A stretch of DNA of 64,000 bases from Triglochin maritima (taxonomy: Eukaryota; Streptophyta; Magnoliopsida; Alismatales; Juncaginaceae): the NCBI GenBank assembly GCA_963682175.1, contig OY821782.1, positions 30,215,741 to 30,279,740 of the forward strand, given 5' to 3'. The stretch's first letter is position 1; every line of letters begins with the position of its first letter. Below, one piece after another: positions 10,353 through 20,375 of the stretch. Position numbers and translations under genes: made by a program. Below the pieces are notes generated by a model. The model was not told where the DNA came from, ran no database searches, and saw only the letters and a list, made by a program, of their open reading frames with translations.

Positions 10353-11984
10353 TTGGATGCTTTGTGTATGTGGATATTAATTAATAATAAGATTTTAAAT
10401 TATTTGTTAGGAACTCTTCTGAACATACCGGGTACGACTAAACATGAATATAATGTCAAACATGATCTACTTGAACTTGATATTCGAGCAAAACTAGCAC
10501 CAAAGAGTAAGGGTACTCGTAAGTATTTACCACCAGCTTGTTACGGTATGTCCAGAAAGGAGAAATTGCCTTTGTATCAGTGTCTACATGGTATCAAAGT
10601 GTCGCAGGGGTATTCCTCAAATATTAGTAATAAAGTTTCAACGAAAGATTTGAAACTAATTGGTTTGAAGTCTCATGATTGCCATGTGTTGATGCAAGAG
10701 TTGTTACATGTTGATATTAGATCGATATTGCTGAAACACGTTAGAGATGCTATTATCAAATTTTGTTTGTTCTTCAACAAAAATTTCAGCAAAGTAATTG
10801 ATCCAAAGTATTTGGATAAGTTGCAGAATGAAGTGATTGTTACGCTATGTCAGTTGGAGATGTACTTTCCCCCGTATTTTTTTGACATTATGGTTCATTT
10901 GGTGGTTCATCTGGTTAGAGAAGTTAAGCTACTTGGTCCAGTATTTTTGAGGTGGATGTATCGTTTCGAATGTTACATGGGTGAGTTGAAAGATTATTGT
11001 AACAATCAAAGAATGTCAGATGCGAGTATTGTTGAAGGTTACATAGCTCAAGAGGTAATTGAGTTTTTAATGAGTACTTGACTCATACAAAGAATGTTGG
11101 ACTTTCTTACAACCGACATGAAGATAGGATTGGAGGGAAAGGTACACGTGGTACGAAGATGATAAGTCCAAAAGGTGAGGATCTCTTGAAAACATATTTA
11201 TATGTGTTGTGCAATTCTAATGAAGTTCAACCTTATTTGGATGAGCATATGACCATAGTAGAGGAAAAACATCCTACGTGGACTGATCAACAAGTAATTA
11301 ATTCTCACAATAAAACTTTCATTGATTGGTTCAGGGAAACTGTGTACAGTCGTGATGTTTCTGAAAATTTGAAGTGGTTAGCATACATACCTAATCCTAG
11401 AGTAGCATCTTATAATGGCTATGATATCAATGGTTTTTCTTTCTATACCAAAATGGAGTACGACAAAAGCACAATGCAGAATAGTGGGGTCACTTTGGTA
11501 ACTGAATCGTTGCATATTTCTAGTTCGAAAGATTGAAATCTCATATATGCCAATTTGTCTTATTATGGTCAGATTGAAGAAATATGGGAGCTGGTTTTTT
11601 ACTAAATTCAATGTTTTTGTATTTAAATGCAAGTTGGTGGACAATAAGAACGGTCTTCAAGTCGATGAGATGGGGTTTACTTTGGTGAACCTTAACAAAA
11701 AATGTTTTAAGGAAGATCCTTTCATTCTAGCATCTCAAGCAAAACAACTTTTCTATGTAACAGACCTGTGTGTTAATGAATGGCTGGTAGTTTTAGAAGG
11801 AAAATAGCAAATAGTTTCTCAAGAAGATGTTACTGAGATTGGAGAAATTCCCCCATTTGCACAAGTACCTGAACTTAAATCGCTCAATGACGACAGAACT
11901 ATTGACAACTTTCTCCGAGATGATCATCACGAAGGAATATGGATTGAGGATCCTATGAGCAAAAAACGAAAACGTCGAAAATAA
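10353..11984 (+). pseudogene. CACTA TNP2 transposase C-terminal part (DUF4218-DUF4216), broken
   Basis: The frame opens in the region before DUF4218 (LLNIPGTTKHEYN, LPPACYGMSRKEK). It then has the DUF4218 signature: LKSHDCHVLMQ, VIDPKYLDKLQNEVIVTLCQ, YFFDIMVHLVVHLVREV and GPVFLRWMYRFE. A shift near 11080 leads to LKWLAYIPNP, and a second near 11535 to DUF4216 (YYGQIEEIWEL, PFILASQAKQLFYVTDLC). It ends in a basic tail KKRKRRK at 11984. The DDE catalytic domain that should precede this is absent, so it cannot encode a working transposase. It lies directly downstream of the Transposase_24-like remnant, an arrangement best explained by internal deletion. Confidence 0.82.
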
Positions 11985-12224
11985 AGACTCAATTTTAGTA
12001 AAGTTACTGTTGCATTTTCATATTGACGTTAAGCTTCACTTGCTAGTAATAGTTGCTTGTTTGCCTATTGTAGTATTAATAGTTGCATTTGTATGTTACA
12101 TATGAGCTAGTATGAATGTTGTGCTTTTGAACGATATGAATGTTGTGATTCTTTGTTGTGAATGTTGCTGGACTAAATAATTGCAAGGTTATCTGAATTA
12201 CAGGCATTAAATAAATAAAAAAGA

Positions 12225-12735
12225 AATACCCTACAACGTCGGCTTTTGTACACAACCGACGTCGTAAGATATTTTGAATGTTTTTGTAAAATAATTTGAA
12301 CATTATCATGTCAGTTTTAATGCTTATCCGATGTTATAGAGGGGTTGTATCACGTCGGTGTCCGATTAAACCGACATGATAGTGATTAATTATTTTAAAA
12401 AAATTAAAATGTATACTACCACGTCAGTTTATATAACCAACGTGGTAGGGTGTGAAGTATTTCAAAAATAAATTAAGGAAAGGTCTACCACGTCGATCGT
12501 TTGAGGGTTGACACCGACGTAATAGGGAACACTATAACGTCGGTTGTTATATCAACGTGTTAGGATGTGAATTATTTTAAAATAAGTGAGATCTACCACG
12601 TCGGTCGCTTGTGGGTTTAACCCACGTGATAGCGAACCCTATCACGTCGGATTTGTGACCAACGTGGTAGGGTCCTCCTGTATAACGTCTCCCACTTACC
12701 ACGTCGGTCATGGAAGATAGTCAACCCGACGTTGT
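12225..12735. repeat. Right subterminal repeats of CACTA-1
   Basis: These are the same CCACGTCGG-type units as at the left end, in both orientations, with several decayed copies (for example ACAACGTCGG and ATCACGTCGG). Confidence 0.85.
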
Positions 12736-12781
12736 ACCCCCTTAACATCCGGCCTTATAACCCTTTTTTCCAGCAGTGTAC

Positions 12782-12900
12782 ATCTCTTTGGAAAAAAATA
12801 ACTACAACAACTTTGAAATACTAGAAAACATAACATTGCCACAAGTAAGATACTACTCCATATGATGGAAAATTACAGAAAGCCCAACTCTTTACCTAAT
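12782..12900. other. Remainder of the tandem repeat, then non-coding
   Basis: This continues the 50-bp repeat cut at 8368 (ATCTCTTTGGAAAAAAATAA...) and then enters sequence between the two PIF/Harbinger gene remnants. No gene. Confidence 0.5.
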
Positions 12901-14048
12901 GCTTTATAAAAGCTTCGTAAATCTTCTTTTCAATTTCCAACAAATTTGCTACCCCTAGCACTGAAAGTGTCAAAGCCATTTCAACTTATTTTGCCTTTCC
13001 GTGTAAGCAAGTTTTGCTTGTTGATATTCGTGGTTACCATTCATCATTCCCATCAAACCTTCAATTTCGTCACTCAAATTATCCACAACATCCAAATTCT
13101 TTGATTCAAGCTTCTGTTTGTCCCTCTCTTTTGCATTTTTTACACCTTCTGGGGAGTAGACAATTTCATCCCCATCTCTCCACTTGTTGGTGCATCTGGG
13201 TTAGAAGGGGCAGAGAAGCCTCCAGATTCATCAAGTCGAGGCCACAGGAGAACCGTAGGTAGGATTAACAGTAGAACAACAGAAGATTAACATTTTCCCA
13301 GCATGTTCACAAAGGAACTTACAACCATGGGTATGTTCAAAAATGATGTGAGCCTGTGAGAGTACATCCTCTTTATTCATTACACTCCTCTTCCTCGTGT
13401 GTGCTTCTTCATAGAAAGCCACCCATTTCATTTTAAGTCTTATTCTTCTCCACCGACCTTTGATGGACTTGATATTTCTTGGTGAAGTCCTATGAGGCTT
13501 TTCAACGCATGTGTTTTCATACGAAGCCCAAACATTCTTCCATAATTGGCCTTTCGTCTAATGTGTGCCCACTAATGTATCGATGGTGGTGTTCACGAAA
13601 GACAAGACTAAAGCTTCATTCTGCTATCGACCAAGACTTCTTTGAACCACCAAATGTTTGAGAAAGAATTGGTGGTGTAGTCTCATCTGCATCATCGTTA
13701 ACCACAAAAGGCTCATGCTTAGTATAGTCTTTTTCGTAACGAGAAATCCTGCTTCCTCCATCATTCGCAGTCACTGTAATTTTCATGTTGAAATTGCAGC
13801 GCGATCCTTGCGGAAGTTATGTTGAAATTGGGTGGTATTGTTGGAAGTTGGGTTTTGAAAATTATACCCTTGCAAGAATAACTTGAAATTGGCATTAGAA
13901 ATAAGTTAGGATTAAATTGGAAATTTGGTGGAGTTTGAGTGAGAAAATTGGGGTTAGATAAAACACTACGATCAAATTCGACTTTTTGTGGAGTTCGTGA
14001 GGGAAAATCGGGACGACAAAAATTGTTTCCGAAATTTCGTGGATTCAT
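12900..14048 (-). pseudogene. PIF/Harbinger ORF1 (Myb/trihelix-like) remnant
   Basis: Read from 14048 on the minus strand, the product starts MNPRNFGNNF with an F/P/N-rich N-terminus. After shifts come VVNDDADETTPP, a DNA-binding region (KSIKGRWRRIRLKMKW near 13440) and the block MNKEDVLSQAHIIFEHTHGCKF, typical of the second protein of plant PIF/Harbinger elements (often annotated as glutathione S-transferase T3-like). A NAM-associated-like tail (MGMMNGNHEYQQAKLAY) follows near 13040. Several shifts and stops make it a pseudogene. It pairs with the transposase fragment at 7884-8207 on the same strand. Confidence 0.72.
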
Positions 14049-14537
14049 TTTATCAAAGGTGCGTTTTGGAAATAAAAAATTTAGGCTTCAAAATAAGTAG
14101 AATGAGAAGAGTAGTAATAGTTTGAGAAATTATAGTTGTGTGAAGTACAACAATATTGGTCTCTATTTATGGTCAATGCAATATTATAGTCGTTCGTATT
14201 TTTTTATTTTTAAACGAAAATACTATTTTTAATAAGAGTCCTAACAAACACGTTTAGTGAATAAGAATCTTCGAGGTCGCCCACTTATGATAGCCAACGT
14301 GTCGCACTATCTCATGTCACTTCTTCACAAAAGAAATGAAAAAAGGGTAACATGTCGGAGTGACTTTTCCAACAACAAAATCCTCACGGCCTTTTAAGTT
14401 TTGGGGTGTAAGACCTCCACAAATTTCAATATAAATGTTAGGATAGTTGAACTTCTTGTGATCACATTTAATTTTATACTATAATTGGTGCTCTAAAATC
14501 CCTGGTCAGGTTAGGTGTGATAAAATGTTTTGACTCG
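14049..14537. other. Upstream region of the PIF/Harbinger ORF1, no gene
   Basis: On the minus strand a TATA-like CATAAATAG (complement at about 14162-14172) lies some 115 bases before the ORF1 start and could be its promoter. The right terminus of the PIF/Harbinger element should be in this stretch; I could not identify it. No other coding region is convincing. Confidence 0.35.
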
Positions 14538-14565
14538 CACTACTACAGAAAAGGTCATATACGTC

Positions 14566-14875
14566 GGATGTTAAGGCCTATACACGTCGGATATCAGCAC
14601 CCTCACATCCGACGTGTATTCGCACGACGTCTATTCTTAGACGTCAGACGTATAGACATCCGACGTCTATTGTCCAAGGAATAGACGTCGGATATTCAAG
14701 ACATCCGACGTCTATTGTCCAGTCCAAGGAATAGACGTCGGATATTCAAGATATCTGACGTCTATTCTCCAGTCCAACGAATAGACGTCGGATGTTCAAG
14801 ATATCCGACGTCTATTGTCCAGTCCAAGGAATAGACGTCGGATGTTCAAGATATCCGACGTCTATTCCTAAACAT
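14566..14875. repeat. Left subterminal array of CACTA-2: 50-bp palindromic units
   Basis: From about 14677 four units of 50 bases follow each other. Each contains ATAGACGTCGGATATTC followed by its near reverse complement GATATCCGACGTCTAT and a TGTCCAGTCCAAGGA linker. Earlier, less regular copies begin at 14566. Confidence 0.85.
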
Positions 14876-15102
14876 TGACAAAAAAAAATAGCATCCTGCA
14901 CAAACACAAACATACAAGCATATATAGACAATCATTCATTCATTCATTACAAAGAAATGTACAACACAAGTCTTCAGTTGCCACGTCGAGAATTTCCTCC
15001 ATGTATCTCATCACGTAGTGTGGGCTGAAAGGAAAGGAAAAGGAAAAGGAAAAAGTTGTTAGTTAGTGTATTAATTAGGATTGTTGACAATTTTGTTGAC
15101 AA

Positions 15103-15288
15103 TTAGGCTGTTACAAAGGAAAGGTAAGGAGGAGACATCTTGAGGAGTTTGTTGACAATTTTGCAGACCAAGGTCTTGGGGAAACCAAGCGGACGCATGG
15201 CGTCGACGACGACGTTAATCCTCTTTAAATCTACCTGCAGACAGAGGAAGGTAGGTTTAAAGATGATTGACGCCGCCGTCGACGCCAT
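15103..15288 (-). pseudogene. WIYLD-domain-like fragment inside CACTA-2
   Basis: The minus-strand frame reads LKRINVVVDAMRPLGF followed by VCKIVNKLLK, which resembles the WIYLD domain, a small plant domain found for example at the N-terminus of SUVR histone methyltransferases. The sequence expected after the LLK block is lost here; a possible continuation (YMEEILDVATEDL) is encoded near 14970-15005, perhaps as a further exon. The start Met at 15288 lies in an inverted duplication (15196-15290), so the N-terminus may be an artefact. The match is by motif only. It may be a captured host fragment or a gene native to this CACTA family. Confidence 0.42.
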
Positions 15289-15290
15289 AC
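15196..15290. repeat. Inverted duplication of about 40 bp in CACTA-2
   Basis: Positions 15196-15235 and the complement of 15251-15290 agree closely: both contain ATGGCGTCGACG and CTTTAAA.CTACCT. As a result both strands encode the VDA[MI] core of the WIYLD-like motif. Confidence 0.75.
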
Positions 15291-15667
15291 AATTACTTGT
15301 ACATCATTGTTCGGCCATATCGATGTAAATAAAATGCTGAGCAGACCGTATCGCCTTCACATACGCCGTGTGAATGTTTTTATCTATCTAATTATTCAAA
15401 CATAATTAGAAAAGTGAACACATCATTGTTAGAGGAAATAAACTACAAATGAACAAAAATAAAGCTTTACTTACATGGAATCTGACGTCCCCATAGTGGA
15501 ATTGTAGTGGCGGAGGAGATCGCGGGATGGATCGGAGAAATCAGACGGGATGGATCGGAGGAATCAGACGGGATGAATCGAGGAATCGGATCGTGGCGGC
15601 TAGGGTTTCGTATTTTCTGTCTGGAAAGAGTGAAAGAAAACGCAACTGTCTGATTTCTTTTAAAGAC

Positions 15668-15872
15668 ATATAGACGTCGGATATTGCATATCTCCGACGT
15701 CTATTACCCGACGTCTATTGAATATAGACGTCGTATTATAACAGACGACGTCTATTCCCCGACGTCTATTGGGTATAGACGTCGGAGTTATATGCGGCCG
15801 ACGTCTATTCGATCTTCTCTATATTAGACGTCGGCCTTTGTAACAGCCGACGTCTATTAGGCGACGAGTATT
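15668..15872. repeat. Right subterminal repeats of CACTA-2
   Basis: Inverted pairs of TATAGACGTCGG and CCGACGTCTATT with short variable spacers mirror the left end. Confidence 0.85.
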
Positions 15873-15893
15873 CCCAATTCTGCAGTAGTGTCG

Positions 15894-16108
15894 TTGGATT
15901 TGTGGATAGGTACCGGAAAGTGGGGGAAATCATCTTGAGCAAATAACTATCAAACAAGCTAAGACCACGTTTTTCGCTCCTTTAACACCTCATATCCGAT
16001 CCGAGCTGCCAACTTTTTGACCTCAACGCCGCTGATGCTACCTGCACTTTAGTCAACATGAGAGACAAAGTTGATGCAAATCCACTTTAGTTAACCGTAT
16101 TTGCCAGC
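15894..16108. other. Unassigned sequence between CACTA-2 and an LTR
   Basis: No gene is recognised. One minus-strand frame over 15985-16085 (TKVQVASAALRSKSW) has coding-like composition but is short and matches nothing I know. Confidence 0.3.
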
Positions 16109-16512
16109 TGATTGATATCGTTTTATATTAACTGCAAGTGCACGGCCGCGTTGAAGCGGTGGCAAATACGGGTCGATTCACAGGGAGGTGTGTTGACTTT
16201 TGGTTTGTTCGAAGGCGAGTGGTAAAGAAAGAAGAGAAATGTTGGTTACACTAAACTACACTAAGATACAAAATGAAATGAACATAAGCAATAAAACTAA
16301 ACCCCATAGGGGGTAGAGACATAATGTGAATATAAAGATGTGTGTGTGTGTTCAATTATGCTCCTCACAACATGTAATACATGAAATCATAAAACTAAAT
16401 CCAACTTTGCATCCACATGAATTAAGATAAGACTACATAATTAAAACATACAAGACAATAATTGGAATGAAGCTAAATGAACTCATGTATAAAGACTAAA
16501 CCCTACTATGCC
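16109..16512 (-). repeat. Truncated family-B Gypsy LTR (LTR-A of G2)
   Basis: It begins TGATTGATATCG like the LTR at 16520 and runs parallel to it for about 400 bases (same primer-proximal block, same CCCCATAGGGGG hairpin). It stops at CCTACTATGCC and joins a primer-site remnant, GCCAAAAACT. The join may have used the shared GCC. Confidence 0.8.
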
Positions 16513-16519
16513 AAAAACT

Positions 16520-17364
16520 TGATTGATATAGTTTTATATTAACCGCAAGTGCACGGCCGCGTTGAAGCGGTGGCAAATACGGGTCGATCCACAGGGAGGT
16601 GTGTCGACTTTTGGTTTGTTCGAAGGCGAGTGGTAAAGAAAGGAGAGAAAGGTTGGTTACACTAAACTACACTAAGATGCAAAATGAAATAAAGATAAGC
16701 AATAAAACTAAACCCCATAGGGGGTAGAGACATAATGTGAATATAAATATGTGTGTTTGTGTGTTCAATTATGCTCCTCACAACATGTAGTGCATGAAAT
16801 CATAAAACTAAATCCAACTTTGCCTCCAGATAAGACTACATCATTAAAACATACAAGACAATAATTGGAATGAAGCTAAATGAACTCATGTATAAAGACT
16901 AGACCCTACTATGCCTCCACATGAATTAAGATAAGACTATATCATTAAAACATGCAAGACATTAACCAAGGCCAAGGCAACAAAAGCACATACACTACAA
17001 GTCATGTTTCCTATATTAATTCCATCATTATCCTTACATCATCATTCCCCATAAAATAGGTCCACTAGTCTAAGCATATGTTAAGCTTCATTCAAGAGCA
17101 TTAGGAAATTAAAGACAAGAGTGAAATCTCATTAGATGGTTATGGAAATCATATAAGGCTCAAAGGATTAAGATAACACACACTACTACATTACATAATC
17201 ATATCACATATTTCTCCACCCCCCAAATGAGGATGAAACTACTCACTAATCATTACACTACCTACATTAACAAAATGAAACATTATACTGAAAGGAAATT
17301 TAACTAAGCAAGAAAGGAGTATTAAAGAAGCTTAAAAGGAAAGGAAAGACTAAACAAGCATGCA
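16520..17364 (-). repeat. Family-B LTR (LTR-B of G2), first part
   Basis: The LTR starts TGATTGATATAG and is interrupted by G1 at 17365, where ATGCA is duplicated. It continues at 26014-26683, about 1.5 kb in all. At its left edge is a remnant of the primer binding site (GCCAAAAACT); at its right edge is a polypurine tract. It therefore sits between two element interiors. Confidence 0.85.
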
Positions 17365-18768
17365 TGTTGAACGTTTTATTTAAAACCGCAAGTGCACGGC
17401 CGCGATGAAGCGGTGGCAAGTACGGGTCGTCCTCAGGGAGGTGAGCAGCCTCTTGTTTATCAGAAATCAAGTGGCAAAATAGGGAAGAGAAATATTGATT
17501 ATGCTAACCTACGCTACACTACGCTAAGAAGTATGAAATGTGAAAGAAGCAAACAAGCGATGAAATAAGAACTAAGCTAAGAACAAAATAGAAGTGCTGG
17601 AATTCAGGAATGGGAAAACCCCTAAGGGGTGGAGTGAGTGCACACATGCAAAGAGGTGGGTGTAGAATACATTCTTTAAGCACATGAAGGTGGTGTTTAT
17701 CAAGCATAGGAAGTGTCTAAATGTTATGGCAAAACCTATCAATCTATTCACCAACTTAGTTGATTAACATTTATATATGCAAGGTGTTTATTTCAGAACC
17801 TAAACAAGCATGAGAGGTGTCTAATCATTTTGGCAAAACTCATCAAGTTATAAATTCTATCCTAAACAAGCAAGCATACATTCATGTTTAATCAACACAT
17901 TGAAATTAAAGCATTCATCCCATTCTCTAATGCATGTATGTACATCTACTCCACCCCCCAAAGGGGATGAAACTACTCACTAAACATTACACTAATTATT
18001 AAACTAAACAAAGAAAGCATATTAACTAAGCTAATAAAACTAATGAAATGAGATTAAGCAAAGCAAAACAAGAAACATCAAACAAACAACATAATAAAGA
18101 AAACTTGTATTAAAATGACTCACATTAAAAGTAGCATCCTCCTACTTTAGTGTGTGCTTCAAGGCCTCACTTCTAGTAGGAAGAATAGCCACTTAAAATA
18201 TGGAGTGATTACAATAGGAGGTGAAGAGTTCTATTTATAGGCATGGAAAAAGCTAATCCGGGACAATCCCCCGATGTGGGACTAAACCAATACCAAAAAT
18301 AGCCTAAACAAACATTAATACACGTCCAGGAGAAAACTTGGTGGATTTGGGCCCAAAGTGACCGCCAATTGGCGGTCTTGGACCGCCAATTGGCGGTCCA
18401 AATTTTCCGGATCGAGTTGAATCTTGTTCTGGGCTTTGCTTGGTGTATTTGGTGGTCTTGGATGCATCTACTTTGTTTATTGGAGCTCCGACCCGAATCC
18501 AATTGCTAAAATACTCCCCATGATGGTGTGGAGTATTCTTGTTTTGCTCTTAGGTCCTTCTGTCTTGCGTTCAGGTCCTTCTCCCTTGCATCTTGGTCCC
18601 CAGATCTCACAATCCAGTCCTTTTTCCCAGCTTTTGGGTCCTTTTATGTTTCATCTCTTCAAACCTATTTATTCCTGAAAACTAAACATAAAACTCGTGA
18701 CATAGCATTGTTTAGGTGAAAGATAATGGATATAAGATACAAATATGAGCATGAAATGATGTCAATCA
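17365..18768 (-). repeat. 3' LTR of G1
   Basis: Reads TGTTGAACG...GTCAATCA on the plus strand. It contains the promoter TATA (complement at 18232-18239) and two GACCGCCAATTGGCGGTC palindromes at 18358-18400. It is adjacent to the polypurine tract at 18769. Confidence 0.95.
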
Positions 18769-18785
18769 AATACCCCCACACCTAA
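18769..18785 (-). promoter_or_regulatory. 3' polypurine tract of G1
   Basis: The complement reads TTAGGTGTGGGGGTATT immediately before the LTR start TGATTGAC. The same sequence occupies the same place in G2 and G5. Confidence 0.8.
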
Positions 18786-20375
18786 CTTTTGCTAGTCCCG
18801 AGCAAAACAAAGAAAGAGAAAAGCAAACGAAAAACAAGAAATCCTAACTCACTTTCGTAGGAATCACGGTTGCACTTAGCACGTGCAACAAGCCGTTAAA
18901 CCTCCTTGTCGCCAAGGAGGAGGAGTGTTGTCTCCTGAGGGTTTTCAGCGGATATACCCACAAAATCCGAACAAGATGCATTAATCAATCTAGATACACG
19001 ACTCGTTGGACTTATTTTTGTCGATCATGGGACGCGGTAATACTACGGGTCGACTCTATATATGTAATCAGTCCACACACCTAGCCTAATGAGTTATTCG
19101 TGAGAGTTAACTAAGGAATTAAGTGAAAGACATGGGCAACCTTAACTTCTGAATGTGATACAATGTGTAAAGTCCATTTTGGTTCTTATTTGACTTTTTT
19201 TTTCTTTTTTTTTTCTTTTTCTTTGGAGCATTTATTGGTTGGTGTTTGATTCTCCCAAGGTCAGGTTTCGTGCATCATTGCCTATGAGGACTTACACTAT
19301 CACGTACACCTTCCCCCAAATCTCCACATAGGGCGATCCCTACCACCCGTGTAACGGGAGTTCGGTCGATGCATCCCAAGTCAGATGACTCGAAAGCACC
19401 AGGCACAAAGTCCCCTCAGACCTACTTTCCCGAGTGATAGGAGCCGTGCGAGAAGAGAGAACACCACTTATTTATTTATCTACATGGGAACCAAAACCCC
19501 TACACTTAAGTTTCACAAAAAGAGATTAAGGGCCCTTGACTACGACAAACTTCCTTATACTAACAGACACGAATTATTTGACTCACTAGGTTCAGGGTGG
19601 ACTTCTTTAAATGTTTGAGTACTGAAATCCTATGATTACACGCCCCCCGAGGGAAAACCGGGGTGCATCCTAACGACTCGATAAGACCTAAAGCCAGTAA
19701 ACTAGAAATCCTAATGCATCAAGTTCAAGACAATTTTGGGAGCTTTCTTTTTACTTTGCCTCTCAACGGTTTTGCACATGCTAAACACACGCAAAACCCA
19801 CAAAACATTTTCTTTCGCAAACACATGAAGATTTTGAAAGAAATGTGAAAATTTTAAAGCACTCGGCATGCAAAAGAAGACAAGTCACCCAAGGATCATG
19901 GCAAGCAGATATATCAATGTTAAATGCGGCATACTAACATGACCCTAGCAGTACACACAAAAGAAAAGAAAACCAATGGAAAAAGACTCGAATATGTACA
20001 CACGTAAAACACCCCCCCACACCTACTTCATGCATTGTCCTCAATGAATGTGAACAAGATACTACATGGATACATGCATGAAAAAGGAACTATCTCACCA
20101 ACATGAAGTACAAAGGGACGTTCGGGGTCATGTTGATGGACACAAACCCAAATTCCCTCAAAACCTGTGAGAAGCTGAAGAAGGGAGATAAATACGTGAA
20201 GAAATTGGGGCCCAAGTACACAAGGGTTGGGGCCCACAACAATCGATGCTCACTGAAGGAGTCTTTTATTACACACTTTTTTTTGTATTTTTTTTTTTTG
20301 TTATTTTGTTTTTTTTTGTTGTTTTTTTTTTGACAAGATATATACATCAACCAAGATATTCTCATAATCATTTGG
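18786..20375 (-). other. 3' non-coding region of G1
   Basis: No frame here is conserved between copies. It holds T- and C-runs (for example 20278-20333), the internal polypurine-like tract and a conserved CTCACAGGTTTTGAGGG block (complement near 20155-20171) that also follows the gag stop in G2, G3 and G5. The same region is about 90% alike in G5 (58105-59690), so it is a constant part of the family. Confidence 0.6.
20009..20026 (-). promoter_or_regulatory. Second, internal polypurine-like tract of G1
   Basis: The complement reads GTAGGTGTGGGGGGGTGT and shares TAGGTGTGGGGG with the 3' polypurine tract. It lies about 1.24 kb further from the LTR, after the gag-protease stop. It is present in the same place in G2 and G5. 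Confidence 0.5.

Larger units (their letters stand above)
8369..12778 (+). mobile_element. CACTA-1: En/Spm-type transposon (4.4 kb), degenerate
   Basis: The left end CACTCCTGGAAAA and the complement of the right end, CACTGCTGGAAAA, are CACTA-type terminal repeats. The element is flanked by an exact 3-bp duplication TAC (8366-8368 and 12779-12781), and removing it rejoins a 50-bp tandem repeat. Many inverted copies of CCTACCACGTCGGT lie inside both ends, as expected for transposase-binding subterminal repeats. It carries remnants of two proteins in the same direction (9387-10330 and 10353-11984). Most of the TNP2 catalytic part is missing, so it is a deletion derivative. Confidence 0.9.
14538..15890. 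mobile_element. CACTA-2: non-autonomous CACTA element (1.35 kb)
   Basis: The left end CACTACTACAGAA and the complement of the right end, CACTACTGCAGAA, form CACTA terminal repeats flanked by an exact 3-bp duplication TCG (14535-14537 and 15891-15893). Subterminal regions are packed with direct and inverted copies of ATAGACGTCGGA. No transposase is encoded; the middle carries a small WIYLD-like coding fragment on the minus strand. The repeats differ from those of CACTA-1, so a different transposase probably mobilised it. Confidence 0.9.

Noticed and set aside
14566..14875. Regular repeats with spacers resembling a CRISPR array
   Set aside because: Units are inverted pairs with identical spacers, lie between CACTA terminal repeats with a 3-bp duplication, and the DNA is plant nuclear. 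They are CACTA subterminal repeats.
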